Below are positions 38,455-48,688 of a stretch of 64,000 nt of DNA, piece after piece. This DNA comes from Pseudofrankia saprophytica (GTDB taxonomy: Bacteria > Actinomycetota > Actinomycetes > Frankiales > Frankiaceae): the NCBI RefSeq assembly GCF_000235425.2, contig NZ_KI912266.1:2617285-2681284 (forward strand), read 5' to 3'. The notes under the pieces are model-generated. The model was not told where the DNA came from. It saw only the letters and a list, made by a program, of their open reading frames with translations, and made no database searches. How positions within the stretch are numbered: position 1 is the stretch's first letter; the number at the start of each line of letters is the position of its first letter. The position numbers and the translations under genes were made by a program.

Positions 38455-39540
38455 ATGGCGTCCGCGCTGGAGAAGCTGCTCGTCGAGCACGCCGACATCG
38501 AGAAGCGGCTCGCCGACCCCGCCGTGCACAACGATGCGGCCCAGGCTCGCTCGCTGGGGCGGCGGTACGCGGAGCTTTCGCCCGTCGTCGAGCTCGCGCG
38601 TGAGATCGAGGAGGCGAACGGCGACCTGGAGACGGCCCGGGAGCTGGCCGCCGAGGACGCGTCGTTCCGTTCCGAGGTGGCCGACCTGGAGGTCGTCGTC
38701 GGCGAGCTGCGCCAGCGGCTGCGGAGCCTGCTGGTGCCGGTCGACCCGGACGACAGCCGGGACGCCATTCTCGAGGTGAAGGCCGGAGCGGGCGGCGAGG
38801 AGTCAGCGCTGTTCGCCGGCGACCTGCTGCGGATGTACCTGCGCTACGCCGAGCGGCGCGGCTGGAAGACCGAGATCCTCGACGCCAACCCCAGCGACCT
38901 GGGCGGCTACCGCGACGTCAGCGTCGCGGTGAAGTACCGCGGCCAGGTCCCCCCCGGCCAGCCCGGTGTGTTCGGCCGGCTGCGCTTCGAGGGCGGTGTG
39001 CACCGCGTCCAGCGGGTGCCGGTGACCGAGTCGGCCGGGCGCATCCACACGTCCGCGGCGGGCGTGCTGGTCATGCCGGAGGCAGAGGAGGTCGACGTCG
39101 AGATCGACCCGAACGACCTGCGCATCGACGTCTTCCGCTCGTCCGGGCCTGGCGGCCAGAGCGTCAACACCACCGACTCGGCGGTGCGTATCACCCACCT
39201 GCCCACCGGGGTCGTCGTCTCCTGCCAGAACGAGAAGAGCCAGCTGCAGAACAAGGAGTCGGCGCTGCGGATCCTGCGCGCCCGGCTGCTGGCGATGGCG
39301 AGGGAGAAGGCCGAGTCGGAGAAGTCCGCGGCGAGGGCCAGCCAGGTCCGCACCCTGGACCGTTCGGACAAGGTGCGGACGTACAACTTTCCGGAGAACC
39401 GGATCGCCGATCACCGGGTCGGGTACAAGGCGCACAACCTGGAGCAGGTCCTCGACGGCGAGCTCGACGACGTGCTCGACGCGCTCATCGCGGCGGACCT
39501 CGCCGAGAGGCTCGCGGAAAACCCCGGCGAGGACGGCTGA
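38455..39540 (+). CDS. prfA: Peptide chain release factor 1
   Basis: 361 residues. The codon-recognition motif PVT (P-x-T, RF1 type, for UAA/UAG) is in [17 protein letters not shown] near 190. The GGQ that triggers peptidyl-tRNA hydrolysis is in [20 protein letters not shown] near 235. Length is normal. The stop is immediately followed by the GTG of prmC, the methyltransferase that modifies the GGQ glutamine, so enzyme and substrate are made together. Confidence 0.97.
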   Translation: MASALEKLLVEHADIEKRLADPAVHNDAAQARSLGRRYAELSPVVELAREIEEANGDLETARELAAEDASFRSEVADLEVVVGELRQRLRSLLVPVDPDDSRDAILEVKAGAGGEESALFAGDLLRMYLRYAERRGWKTEILDANPSDLGGYRDVSVAVKYRGQVPPGQPGVFGRLRFEGGVHRVQRVPVTESAGRIHTSAAGVLVMPEAEEVDVEIDPNDLRIDVFRSSGPGGQSVNTTDSAVRITHLPTGVVVSCQNEKSQLQNKESALRILRARLLAMAREKAESEKSAARASQVRTLDRSDKVRTYNFPENRIADHRVGYKAHNLEQVLDGELDDVLDALIAADLAERLAENPGEDG

Positions 39541-40611
39541 GTGAGCGGCCCGGCGGTCCCGGCGATGCCGGCGGTCCCGGCGACGCCGGCCCGCTCCGCG
39601 GCCGCTGACGTCCCGCTCGCGGCCGAGCTCGCCTCGGCGGCGCGGCGGCTCGCCGAAGCGGGTGTGGCGAGCCCGCGCAACGACGCCGAGCTGCTCGCCG
39701 CGCACGCGCTGGGGGTCGCGCGCGGGCGGCTGCCGCTGGTTCGGGAGATCGCGCCGGACGCCGCCGAGCGGCTGCGCGACCTGGTCACGAGCCGGACACG
39801 GCGGGGGGCGGTGCAGCACCTCACCGGCGAGGCCTACTTCCGTCACCTCACGCTCGCCGTCGGACCCGGGGTCTTCGTGCCCCGGCCGGAGACCGAGACG
39901 GTCGCCGGCTGGGTGATCGACGCGTTGAAGGCCGCCGCCGCTGCCGCCGCCACCCGCGGGGGCGAGGCGGGCGCGGGCGTCCCCGCGGACGGTGCGGCGC
40001 GCTTCGTCTGCGTGGACCTGTGCGCCGGGTCGGGGGCGATCGCGCTCGCGCTCGCCGACGAGGTGCCTGGCGCGGAGGTACACGCGGTCGAGGCCGACCC
40101 TCTGGCGCTGCGCTGGCTGCGGCACAACGTCACCGCGACGGGCCTGCCCGTCTCGGTGCACGCCGCCGACGTCGCGGGTGCCGGCACGCCGGCGGCGGCG
40201 GGTGTACCGGCACCCGAGGGCTGGGCGCACGTGCCCGCGCTGAGCGCGCTCGCCCGGTTGGCCGGGCGGGTGGACGCCGTCGTCTCGAACCCGCCGTACC
40301 TGCCGGACGCGGACCGGGCCGTCGTCAGTCCCGAGGTGGGCGACCACGACCCGCCCTGGGCGTTGTGGGGCGGCGGCGCGGACGGGCTCGCGGGCCCACG
40401 CGCCGTGGTCTCGACCGCGATGGGCCTGCTGCGTCCAGGCGGGGTGTTCGCGATGGAGCACGCCGACGGCCAGGGCCCGGCCGCGCGGGAGCTGCTGGCC
40501 GCCGCCGGCGGCTGGTCCGAGATCGCCACCCACCGCGATCTCCTGGGACGAGATCGTTTCGTCACGGGCCGTCTGCTGAAGTCCTCAGATCGCGCCGAAG
40601 GCGCTGTCTGA
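39541..40611 (+). CDS. prmC: Release factor glutamine methyltransferase
   Basis: GTG start directly after the prfA stop; 356 residues. The N-terminal helical domain recognises release factors (RRLAEAGVASPRNDAELLAA, then LTGEAYF). The SAM-binding motif is VCVDLCAGSGAIALALA and the catalytic motif NPPYLPD is near 250. It methylates the Gln of the GGQ motif in RF1 and RF2. Two Ala/Gly-rich insertions make it about 70 residues longer than E. coli PrmC. Neighbour order prfA-prmC-sua5 is conserved. Confidence 0.95.
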   Translation: MSGPAVPAMPAVPATPARSAAADVPLAAELASAARRLAEAGVASPRNDAELLAAHALGVARGRLPLVREIAPDAAERLRDLVTSRTRRGAVQHLTGEAYFRHLTLAVGPGVFVPRPETETVAGWVIDALKAAAAAAATRGGEAGAGVPADGAARFVCVDLCAGSGAIALALADEVPGAEVHAVEADPLALRWLRHNVTATGLPVSVHAADVAGAGTPAAAGVPAPEGWAHVPALSALARLAGRVDAVVSNPPYLPDADRAVVSPEVGDHDPPWALWGGGADGLAGPRAVVSTAMGLLRPGGVFAMEHADGQGPAARELLAAAGGWSEIATHRDLLGRDRFVTGRLLKSSDRAEGAV

Positions 40612-40778
40612 GGGAGGCGACAGGCCGGGCGATCTAGCGGGGCGGAGCGCCGCGCCGCGCCGGGCCCGGCGTAGGTTTGTGCCCCAAGGGGCAGGCCGGC
40701 CCTGGAACAGGCGGCTTCACGCCTGGGCGCCGTCCAGGCGGCCCAGACGGTCGCACGACGGAGGTTCGGCGAGGGATC

Positions 40779-41435
40779 ATGCGGCGGTTCGACTGCACGG
40801 ACGAGGCGGCCAGGCGGACTGGCCTGGAGGCGGCCGCGGGCGCGGTCGGGCGGGGCGACCTCGTCGTCCTGCCCACCGACACGGTGTACGGGATCGGCGC
40901 GGACGCGTTCGACGCCTCCGCGGTGCGGGCGTTGCTCGCCGCGAAGGGACGCGGCCGGGATATGCCGGTGCCCGTCCTGATCGGCTCGTGGCGGACGCTC
41001 GAGGGCCTGGTCAACAACGTCACCATGCCCGTACGCGAGCTCACCAGGGCGTTCTGGCCCGGCGGCCTGACCGTCATCGTGCAGCAGGCTCCTTCGCTGC
41101 GCTGGGATCTCGGTGACAGCCGTGGCACGGTGGCGGTGCGGATGCCTCTCCACCCGGTCGCGATCGACCTTCTCGGCCGGACGGGGCCGATGGCCGTCTC
41201 CAGCGCGAACCGGTCCGGCAGGCCGGCCGCGACCACCGCGGACGAGGCCGTGGCCCAGCTCGGCGAACAGGTGGAGGTCTACCTCGACGCCGGACCCGTG
41301 ACGGTGGGCATCGCGTCCACGATCGTCGACTGCACCACCGAGATTCCCCGGGTGGTCCGGCTCGGCGCGATCGACCTGGCGACGTTGCGCGCGGTGCTGC
41401 CTCTGGTCGAGGCGCCGGCGGGAGTCTCCTCATGA
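40779..41435 (+). CDS. tsaC: L-threonylcarbamoyladenylate synthase (Sua5/YrdC family)
   Basis: ATG at 40779 behind GAGGGATC; 218 residues. YrdC-domain marks are GDLVVLPTDTVYGIGADAF, LLAAKGRGRDMPVPVLI, FWPGGLTVIVQ and MAVSSANRSGRPAATT. It makes threonylcarbamoyl-AMP from threonine, bicarbonate and ATP for the t6A37 modification of ANN-decoding tRNAs. It follows prmC by 167 bp and precedes wecA by 24 bp, the order found in mycobacteria. There is no C-terminal Sua5 domain. Confidence 0.95.
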   Translation: MRRFDCTDEAARRTGLEAAAGAVGRGDLVVLPTDTVYGIGADAFDASAVRALLAAKGRGRDMPVPVLIGSWRTLEGLVNNVTMPVRELTRAFWPGGLTVIVQQAPSLRWDLGDSRGTVAVRMPLHPVAIDLLGRTGPMAVSSANRSGRPAATTADEAVAQLGEQVEVYLDAGPVTVGIASTIVDCTTEIPRVVRLGAIDLATLRAVLPLVEAPAGVSS

Positions 41436-41459
41436 CCTGCGGCGGTGGGGAGCGGCGCC

Positions 41460-42599
41460 GTGCGTGAGTACGCGCTCGTCTTCGTCGTCGCGGCGGCTGT
41501 CACCTACCTGACGACGCCGGTCGCGAGGGCGCTGGCGCTACGCATCGGCGCCGTCGCCGGGGTGCGGGCCCGAGACGTACATGTCATGCCGACGGCGCGG
41601 CTCGGCGGGCTCGCGATGCTGGCAGGCCTCTACGCCGGGCTCGCGGTCGCCGACCGGCTGCCGTTCCTGTCGCAGGTCTCGCGCGACTGGTCCGAGCCGC
41701 GCGCCGTGCTCATCGCGGCGACCCTGATCTGCCTGCTCGGCGTCGCCGACGACAAGTGGGAGCTGGACTCGCTGACCAAGCTGGCCGGCCAGATGGTGGC
41801 CGCCGCCGTGATGGTGCAGCTCGGGGTGCAGTTCTCGTTCGCCATCAACTGGGACAGCGAGACGACGCTCAGCCTCGGCCCGGAGACCGCCGTACCGATC
41901 TCGATCCTCGCCGTCGTCGTCCTCGTCAACGCGATGAACTTCATCGACGGTCTGGACGGGCTGGCCGCCGGCGTCGCCGCGATCGCCGCCGGGGCGACGT
42001 TCTACTTCGCCTACTCGCTCGCCGTCCTCAACGGTTTCGAGCGGGCCGCGCCGGCGGCGCTGCTGGCCGCCGTCACGGCGGGTGTCTGCATCGGCTTCCT
42101 GCCCCACAACTTCAACCCGGCCAAGCTGTTCATGGGCGACTCCGGGTCGATGCTCATCGGCCTGCTGTCGGCCTCGTCGATGATCTCGGTGACGGGCCAG
42201 GTCGCCTACGGCGGCTACGCCGGCCCGTCCCGCTCGCTGCCGTCGCTGATCCCGCTCGCGATCCCGATCGCCGTGCTGATGGTGCCGTTCCTCGATCTCG
42301 GCCTCGCGGTCATCCGCCGGACGAGGGCCGGCCGCTCGCCGTTCGCGCCGGACAAGATGCACCTGCACCACCGCATGCTGGAGATTGGCAAGTCGCAGGT
42401 CAGGGCCGTGCTGTTCATGTACTTCTGGGCCGCGCTCATCGGGTTCGGCGGGGTGGCGGCGTCGTTCTCGTCCGCGCCGCTGCCGATCCTGCTCGCGACC
42501 CTCGGGTTTGGCCTGCTTGGCCTCGTGGTGCTGCTCCTGCTCGGCCAACGCACCGCGCGGCGCGCGGCCAACGCCGCGGGCGTGTCGACCTCACCCTGA
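41460..42599 (+). CDS. wecA: Undecaprenyl-phosphate GlcNAc-1-phosphate transferase (WecA/TagO type)
   Basis: The GTG at 41460 lies behind GGGGAG and gives 379 residues; a GTG at 41445 is possible. About eleven membrane helices are interspersed with polyprenyl-phosphate transferase motifs: LGVADDKWELDSLTK (DDxxD-like), NAMNFIDGLDGLAAG, NPAKLFMGDSGSM and the HLHHRML motif that marks the WecA branch. It transfers GlcNAc-1-phosphate to decaprenyl or undecaprenyl phosphate, starting arabinogalactan or teichoic-acid-type wall polymers. It sits between sua5 and the ATP synthase genes, as Rv1302 does. Confidence 0.93.
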   Translation: MREYALVFVVAAAVTYLTTPVARALALRIGAVAGVRARDVHVMPTARLGGLAMLAGLYAGLAVADRLPFLSQVSRDWSEPRAVLIAATLICLLGVADDKWELDSLTKLAGQMVAAAVMVQLGVQFSFAINWDSETTLSLGPETAVPISILAVVVLVNAMNFIDGLDGLAAGVAAIAAGATFYFAYSLAVLNGFERAAPAALLAAVTAGVCIGFLPHNFNPAKLFMGDSGSMLIGLLSASSMISVTGQVAYGGYAGPSRSLPSLIPLAIPIAVLMVPFLDLGLAVIRRTRAGRSPFAPDKMHLHHRMLEIGKSQVRAVLFMYFWAALIGFGGVAASFSSAPLPILLATLGFGLLGLVVLLLLGQRTARRAANAAGVSTSP

Positions 42600-42778
42600 C
42601 GCCCGGTCCGGGCTGGGCGGGACGGCCCTGGCCCGTCCCGCCGGGGGCCAATGTGGTCGGGGTCGCCTTGGCCGAGCTGGCGTGGGCCGCCGGCCGATAC
42701 CGTGGAGGTGGTGTCCGCGCCAGTGGGCGGGGCCTGAACGGTCACGAAGGCCCGGCGGTCACGAAGGAGAGCCTGTTG

Positions 42779-43348
42779 GTGACAGGAAGAGTGGGCGACG
42801 CGCCCGCCGACGGCCGCGCGACCGAGACGAAGCCGCCCGTGGGCGCCGCTCCTCGGCAGCCGCTGAGCAGCGCGCCGATCATCAGGCTCGGGTTGATGGT
42901 CAGCGCGGTGATCGCCGTCGGCGCTGTCGCGCTCGGTGCGGGCCTGCGGGGCTGGCCGGGTGTCGCGGCGGCGCTTCTCGGCGTCGGAATCGTCGTGATC
43001 TTCTTCTCCGCCAGCAAGATCGCGGTCGGTTTCGTGGCTCGCCGGGCGCCGCAGCTGCTGCTGCCGGCCGCGCTCGGCATCTACGGCTTCAAGATCCTCC
43101 TGCTCGGGGTGCTGCTGGTGGCACTGGACGGGGTGGAGGCGGTGAACCTCTCGACGCTGGCCTGGACGGTGCTCGCTGGCGTGTTCGGGTGGGTCGGTGC
43201 CGAGGTGTGGGCCGCCACCCGCACCCGGGTGCCGTTCTTCGACCCGACCACGTTCGCCGCCCGCCACCCCGACGCCGCCGGCCGGCCGGACGGCCACGCC
43301 ACCCGGTCCTCGGCGCGCGGCGCGTCGGCGCCCGGCTCGCGCGGGTAG
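42779..43348 (+). CDS. Membrane protein at the atp operon start (AtpI-like, Rv1303 position)
   Basis: The GTG at 42779 follows GAAGGAG and gives 189 residues. A disordered start precedes four membrane helices in two hairpins (LGLMVSAVIAVGAVALGAGL, AALLGVGIVVIFFSASKIA, LLLPAALGIYGFKILLLGVL and LAWTVLAGVFGWVGAEVW). This is the layout of AtpI/UncI proteins, which help c-ring assembly or Mg uptake. The position upstream of atpB supports this assignment; sequence motifs alone are weak. The C-terminal tail is Arg/Ala/Gly-rich. Confidence 0.72.
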   Translation: MTGRVGDAPADGRATETKPPVGAAPRQPLSSAPIIRLGLMVSAVIAVGAVALGAGLRGWPGVAAALLGVGIVVIFFSASKIAVGFVARRAPQLLLPAALGIYGFKILLLGVLLVALDGVEAVNLSTLAWTVLAGVFGWVGAEVWAATRTRVPFFDPTTFAARHPDAAGRPDGHATRSSARGASAPGSRG

Positions 43349-43358
43349 CGGGCAGGCG

Positions 43359-43664
43359 ATGAGCTCGACGAACAGGGGCGTGGGCCGGGAGCCCAGCGGC
43401 GACGGTGACCGTCGCGCCGGGAAAGCCCGGCGGGGCGGCGGCGGACCAGCGGGGGGCGGAAGCCGGCCGCCGAACCGGGAGCGCACCCCGGGTGAGGCCT
43501 GGAACGCGGTCGGCACGCTCGGCGCCGGCATCGCCTTCTGGGGCCTGGTCGGGTGGGGCATCGACCGGCTCACCGGCCTGCACAACGTGTTCCTGCCGAT
43601 CGGGATCGTGCTCGGCCTCGCCGCGGCCCTCTACCTGGTGATCTACCAGGCGCTGCGCCGGTAG
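43359..43664 (+). CDS. AtpZ/AtpI-family protein
   Basis: ATG at 43359; 101 residues. After a 45-residue Arg/Gly-rich soluble start there are two membrane helices: AWNAVGTLGAGIAFWGLVGWGID and VFLPIGIVLGLAAALYLVIYQ. The pattern is that of AtpZ (Pfam AtpZ/AtpI), a small partner of AtpI. It lies 10 bp after the previous gene. The order here is the larger AtpI-like gene first, then this one. Confidence 0.8.
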   Translation: MSSTNRGVGREPSGDGDRRAGKARRGGGGPAGGGSRPPNRERTPGEAWNAVGTLGAGIAFWGLVGWGIDRLTGLHNVFLPIGIVLGLAAALYLVIYQALRR

Positions 43665-44191
43665 GCCGGGTCCTGGTCGCGGGGCGAGTCCCATGGCTGG
43701 ACCGCGTGGTCGGTGGCGGTGCGTAGCCGGGGGCCTCGGCCGGTTCGGTGCGCAGCGCGATCGGGTGAATCGTCCGCTGTCCGAAATGTCGCTCCGCGTG
43801 TCCGCGCGCCCCCGTAACGCCAAGGGGCGCACAACAGACCGAAAAGCGGCGGCAACGTGTAGATGAACCCGACGCGGGGCGGATCGCAGCGCGTGCCGCG
43901 ATGGCGGAGGTGTGGATAGTATTCGCGGTACCGGGCGCCGACACGTCGGCCCCGCCGGAGACGGTCTGCCGCTGGGCCACGCGCCTGGCCGAAGGACATG
44001 CGATCATGCGGTCCACGCATGTCCATGGGCCATGGGCATCGTTAGTCTCTAAGCTCGGGCGGCGCTCACGATGCGTACAACTCGGGCGGTTGAGCCTGCG
44101 GTGCCGGTAGGGTGGGGTCCCCTCCTACGTGGGGCGGGCCTGGTTCGCCTGGTGACACTGCGTTGAAATTTAGATCATGGAGGTGTGTTGC
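43665..44191. promoter_or_regulatory. atp operon upstream region
   Basis: 527 bp without a supported gene. A hairpin GCGCCCC-N11-GGGGCGC near 43806-43830 may end the upstream transcript. A promoter-like pair follows: GTGCCG at 43893-43898 and TAGTAT at 43917-43922 (18-bp spacer, with GGATAGT shared with the rho promoter). The RBS for atpB (GGAGGTG) is at 44179-44185. Confidence 0.45.
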
Positions 44192-45070
44192 GTGCCCGTC
44201 CTCGCCGCTAGTGACGAGGGCTTCGAGGGTCCTACGACCGCGGTCTTCAACCCGCCGCATTGGTTTGACGTGGACCTGGGTCCCTTCAACTTCTACCTGA
44301 ACAAGGCCACCGCGCTGGTGATCTTCTCGGCGCTGTTCGTCGGTGTCCTGTTCTGGCTCGCGTACCGTCGCGCCTCGATCGTCCCTCGTGGGCTGCAGAA
44401 CTTCGCCGAGTCGATTTACGACTTCATCGACGGCCAGATCTCGCGCGAGATCATCGGGAAGACCGGCCCACGGTACACCCCCTACCTGATGGTGCTGTTC
44501 TGCTTCGTCGCGGTCTGCAACCTGCTTGCCATCATTCCGGTGGCGCAGTTCCCGGCCACGTCGCGCATCGCCATCCCGATGGTGCTGGCGATCATCACCT
44601 GGGTGATCTTCAACTGGGTCGGTATGAGGGCCAACGGCGCGGGTGCGTACTTCAAGGAGATGGTCGACCCGGCGCCGCAGGCGATGCTGCCGATCCGGCT
44701 CATCCTCGCGCCGATCGAGATCCTGTCGACGCTGATCGTGCGGCCCTTCACGCTCGCGGTCCGGCTCTTCGCGAACATGTTCGCCGGCCACATGCTGCTC
44801 CTCATCTTCAGCCTCGGCGCGGAGTACATGATCCAGCGGCCGCCGTACGTGTTCGGCGCCTTCTCGTTCCTGATGACGGTCATCATGACCGGGTTCGAGC
44901 TGGTCATCGACCTGCTGCAGGCCTACATCATCACCGTGCTCACCGCCGCGTACATCGGTGGCGCGCTGGCCGCCCACGGCGGCGGCCACGACGACCCGAA
45001 CGCGGAGCACGGCACCGAAGCGCCCGAGCCCGAGTCCGCGCCCGTCGCGGCCGTCGCGGCGCACTCCTGA
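44192..45070 (+). CDS. atpB: ATP synthase subunit a
   Basis: The GTG at 44192 lies seven bases behind GGAGGTG and gives 292 residues; an ATG at 44177 is inside the SD and less likely. About six membrane helices. The essential Arg of the proton half-channels is in [17 protein letters not shown], and the last helices read [19 protein letters not shown]. The C-terminal tail is acidic and Ala/Pro-rich. It forms the stator half-channel against the c-ring. It is the first core gene of the order atpB-E-F-H-A-G-D-C. Confidence 0.96.
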   Translation: MPVLAASDEGFEGPTTAVFNPPHWFDVDLGPFNFYLNKATALVIFSALFVGVLFWLAYRRASIVPRGLQNFAESIYDFIDGQISREIIGKTGPRYTPYLMVLFCFVAVCNLLAIIPVAQFPATSRIAIPMVLAIITWVIFNWVGMRANGAGAYFKEMVDPAPQAMLPIRLILAPIEILSTLIVRPFTLAVRLFANMFAGHMLLLIFSLGAEYMIQRPPYVFGAFSFLMTVIMTGFELVIDLLQAYIITVLTAAYIGGALAAHGGGHDDPNAEHGTEAPEPESAPVAAVAAHS

Positions 45071-45122
45071 TTTTTCGGACACCACGACCCGCACCGGTGA
45101 GTCCCGGTGCCCGACAGGATAA

Positions 45123-45377
<255 letters not shown>

Positions 45378-45390
45378 TCCGAGGACGAGC

Positions 45391-45978
45391 GTGAGCGCCA
45401 CGTCGACAATCCTGCTCGCCGCCACCACCACGGATCACTCGGACGAAAACGTCCTGGTTCCGCCGGTGGGCGAACTCATCATCGGCATTGTTTCGTTCGG
45501 GCTGCTCGTCGCGTTCTTCTTCTGGAAGGTCAAGCCCCAGATCCAGAAGTTCTACGCGGACCGGACCGAGCGCATCGAGGGCGGCCTGGCTCGGGCCGAG
45601 GCCGCTCAGGTGGAGGCGCAGGCACTGCTGGAGCAGTACCGCGCGCAGCTCGCCGAGGCACGCGCCGAGGCGTCGCGAATCCGCGACGAGGCGGCCGTGC
45701 AGGGCCGTCAGATCGTGGCGGACCTGCGGGCCCAGGCCGACCGCGAGGTCGCTGAGATCCGGGCCCGCGGCGAGACGCAGCTCGCGGCGGAGCGATCGCA
45801 GATCGTCAACTCGCTGCGCGCCGAGCTGGGTGGGGTGGCTCTCGAGCTCGCCACCAAGATCGTCGGGCACGAGCTGGCTCGGCCGGAGGAGCACGCCCAC
45901 CTGATCGACGACTTCATCGCGGCGCTCGACGCTTCCGGTGACGCTGCCGCGGCCGCGCCCGCCGGGTCGGGAGGCTGA
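45391..45978 (+). CDS. atpF: ATP synthase subunit b
   Basis: GTG start at 45391; 195 residues. One membrane helix near residues 28-48 (ELIIGIVSFGLLVAFFFW) is followed by a long charged coiled coil (FYADRTERIEGGLARAEAAQ onward) and a C-terminal region that contacts subunit delta. It forms the peripheral stalk. Unlike mycobacteria, the delta subunit here is a separate ordinary AtpH, with no b-delta fusion. It starts 13 bp after atpE and ends 2 bp before atpH. Confidence 0.95.
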   Translation: MSATSTILLAATTTDHSDENVLVPPVGELIIGIVSFGLLVAFFFWKVKPQIQKFYADRTERIEGGLARAEAAQVEAQALLEQYRAQLAEARAEASRIRDEAAVQGRQIVADLRAQADREVAEIRARGETQLAAERSQIVNSLRAELGGVALELATKIVGHELARPEEHAHLIDDFIAALDASGDAAAAAPAGSGG

Positions 45979-45980
45979 CG

Positions 45981-46829
45981 GTGGAGGGACCCAGCCGGGC
46001 GGCTCTCGTCGCGGCGCGGGCGACCCTTGACCAGATCACCGCGGTCCCGCCGGGTGGCGGGGCCGTGGCCGGTCAGGCGAGACGGCCGGACGCGGGGCGG
46101 ATCGGTGCCGATCTGCGCGCCGTCGCCGACCTGCTCGGTGAGGATCTGACCCTGCGGCGCGCGTTCGCTGACTCGAGCGTGCCCGCCGGTGCCCGCGAGA
46201 TCCTCGCTGAACGGCTGTTCGCGGCCCAGCTCGGCGAGGACTCGCTCACCGTCGTCAAGTCGGCCGTCGCGCGCCGTTGGACGCGTCCGCTCGACCTGCG
46301 GCTCGGCCTGATCGAGCTGTCCGTGGAGGCGCTGCTCGTCGACGCCGAAACCGCGGGCGCGCTGGACGAGGTCGAGGACGAGCTGTTCAGGTTCGGCCGG
46401 ATCCTCGACCGCAACCCGCAGCTCTCGCTCGCGCTCACCGACCCGGCCGCGCCCGGGGCGCTCAAGGAGACGCTCGTCGAGCGGCTGCTGGCCGGCAAGG
46501 CGCACCCGGTGACGGTGCGGCTGGCCAAGCAGGCCGTGGCCGACCGGGAGTTCGGCGACCTCTCCCGGCGGATCGAGCAGTTCAGCCGGATCGCCGCCGC
46601 GCGCCGCGACCGCGTGGTCGCCGTCGTGCGCACCGCCGTGCCACTCGACGGCGACCAGCTCACCCGGCTGCGCACGGCGCTGTCCCGGTACTTCGGCCGC
46701 GAGATCCAGGTGCAGACCGACCTCGACCCCGCCGTGCTCGGCGGTGTCGTCGTGCGGGTCGGCGACGAGCTCGTCGACGGGTCCGTGCTGCGCCGGCTCG
46801 CCGCCGCCCGCCAGGCTCTGGCGCGGTAG
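45981..46829 (+). CDS. atpH: ATP synthase subunit delta
   Basis: GTG start two bases after the atpF stop; 282 residues. The OSCP/delta fold is visible in RIGADLRAVADLLGEDLTLR, ARREILAERLF-like and the C-terminal VAVVRTAVPLDGDQLTRL and DPAVLGGVVVRVGDELVDGS. It links the peripheral stalk to the F1 head. It is about 100 residues longer than E. coli AtpH, as is common in actinobacteria. A 202-bp gap separates it from atpA. Confidence 0.94.
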   Translation: MEGPSRAALVAARATLDQITAVPPGGGAVAGQARRPDAGRIGADLRAVADLLGEDLTLRRAFADSSVPAGAREILAERLFAAQLGEDSLTVVKSAVARRWTRPLDLRLGLIELSVEALLVDAETAGALDEVEDELFRFGRILDRNPQLSLALTDPAAPGALKETLVERLLAGKAHPVTVRLAKQAVADREFGDLSRRIEQFSRIAAARRDRVVAVVRTAVPLDGDQLTRLRTALSRYFGREIQVQTDLDPAVLGGVVVRVGDELVDGSVLRRLAAARQALAR

Positions 46830-47031
46830 CGCCGGTGAGCATGACGACCCAGGTACGAGGCCACGCCGCCGGCGGTCACCGCCGACGGCGCGGCCTCGCG
46901 TCCCTCGCCTGCTCCGAACTGAAGGTTCCGGTCCCGACAAAGGCCGACTCCGTACTTGCCGTCCTCTTCGAGGCCGGACATACCCATGCTGGGCGACCGA
47001 TTCCCATGCCCCGCAATGAAGGACCGAAGCG

Positions 47032-48684
47032 ATGACAGAGCTGACCATCCGGCCGGAGGAGATTCGCGACGCCCTCCGGGACTACGTCGAATCGTTCCAG
47101 GCCACCTCCGCCGACCGGGAGGAGGTGGGCCGCGTCATCCTGACCGGTGACGGGATCGCCCGGGTCGAGGGCCTCCCGCACACCATGACCAACGAGCTGC
47201 TGGAGTTCTCCGGCGGCGTGCTCGGCCTCGCGCTCAACCTAGAGGTCGGCGAGATCGGCTGCGTCATCCTCGGTGAGGGCTCGCACATCGAGGAGGGCCA
47301 GGAGGTCCGCCGGACCGGGCGCATCCTGGCGGCCCCGGTCGGCGACGGCTTCCTCGGGCGAGTCGTCGACCCGCTGGGCCGGCCGATCGACGGCCTCGGC
47401 CCGCTCGAGACCGAGGGCGAGCGTGCCCTGGAGCTGCAGGCGCCCACGGTCGTGCAGCGCCAGCCGGTCAAGGAGCCACTGCAGACCGGCATCAAGGCCA
47501 TCGACGCGATGACCGCCATCGGTCGCGGCCAGCGGCAGCTGATCATCGGTGACCGGCAGACGGGCAAGACCACCGTCGCCATCGACGCGATCATCAACCA
47601 GCGCGCGAACTGGGAGAGCGGCGACCCGAAGAAGCAGGTCAAGTGCGTCTACGTCGCCATCGGCCAGAAGAAGTCGACCATCCGTGAGGTCGTCAACACG
47701 CTGGAAGAGGCCGGCGCGCTGGCGTACACCACGATCGTCGCGGCTCCCGCTGACGAGCCGGCCGGCTTCAAGTACATCGCCCCGTACACCGGCTCGGCCA
47801 TCGGCCAGCACTGGATGTACAACGGCCAGCACGCGCTGATCGTCTTCGACGACCTCTCGAAGCAGGCCGAGGCGTACCGCGCGATCTCGCTGCTGCTGCG
47901 CCGCCCGCCGGGCCGTGAGGCCTACCCGGGAGACGTCTTCTACCTGCACTCCCGCCTGCTGGAGCGCTGCGCGAAGCTGTCCGACGAGCTGGGTGGCGGC
48001 TCGATGACCGGCCTGCCGATCATCGAGACCAAGGGCAACGACATCTCGGCGTACATCCCGACGAACGTCATCTCCATCACCGACGGCCAGATCTTCCTGG
48101 AGTCGGACCTGTTCAACCAGGGTGTGCGGCCGGCCATCAACGTCGGTACCTCGGTGTCCCGGGTCGGCGGCAGCGCGCAGGTCAAGGCGATGAAGTCGGT
48201 CGCCGGCCGCCTGCGCCTCGACCTCGCCCAGTACCGCGAGCTGGAGTCGTTCGCGTCGTTCGGCTCCGACCTGGACAAGGCCTCGCGCGACCAGCTCGCC
48301 CGTGGTTCGCGGCTCGTCGAGCTGCTCAAGCAGCCGCAGAACCAGCCGTTCCCGGTCGAGCGCCAGGTCGCGTCGGTCTGGGCCGGCACCACCGGGAAGC
48401 TCGACGAGATCCCGGTCGGGGAGATCCGCCGGTTCGAGACCGAGTTCCTCGACTTCCTCAGCCGGTCGTACGCCGGCATCTACGAGGTCATCTCGGCCAC
48501 GGGCAAGCTCGACGACTCGACGGTGGCCGACCTGGAGAAGGCGATCGGCGAGTTCAAGGGGCAGTTCACGCTTTCGTCCGGCCAGCCGCTGGTCAACGAG
48601 GCGGCCCCCGACGCGCTGGAGCCCGAGGAGATCGAGCAGGAAGCGATCCGGGTGCACCGCCCGAAGCCGGTCGAGAAGGTCTGA
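47032..48684 (+). CDS. atpA: ATP synthase subunit alpha
   Basis: 550 residues. The non-catalytic nucleotide site has the P-loop GDRQTGKTT near 172 and [17 protein letters not shown] as Walker B. The C-terminal helical domain ends with an acidic extension ([11 protein letters not shown]). The start [19 protein letters not shown] is the usual delta-binding N-terminus. Together with beta it forms the catalytic hexamer. atpG starts 4 bp after the stop. Confidence 0.98.
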   Translation: MTELTIRPEEIRDALRDYVESFQATSADREEVGRVILTGDGIARVEGLPHTMTNELLEFSGGVLGLALNLEVGEIGCVILGEGSHIEEGQEVRRTGRILAAPVGDGFLGRVVDPLGRPIDGLGPLETEGERALELQAPTVVQRQPVKEPLQTGIKAIDAMTAIGRGQRQLIIGDRQTGKTTVAIDAIINQRANWESGDPKKQVKCVYVAIGQKKSTIREVVNTLEEAGALAYTTIVAAPADEPAGFKYIAPYTGSAIGQHWMYNGQHALIVFDDLSKQAEAYRAISLLLRRPPGREAYPGDVFYLHSRLLERCAKLSDELGGGSMTGLPIIETKGNDISAYIPTNVISITDGQIFLESDLFNQGVRPAINVGTSVSRVGGSAQVKAMKSVAGRLRLDLAQYRELESFASFGSDLDKASRDQLARGSRLVELLKQPQNQPFPVERQVASVWAGTTGKLDEIPVGEIRRFETEFLDFLSRSYAGIYEVISATGKLDDSTVADLEKAIGEFKGQFTLSSGQPLVNEAAPDALEPEEIEQEAIRVHRPKPVEKV

Positions 48685-48688
48685 TCCA

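Noticed and set aside
42779..43664. Possible phage holin or unrelated membrane genes before atpB
   Set aside because: Position and helix pattern match AtpI/AtpZ-type genes that precede atpB in other actinobacteria.
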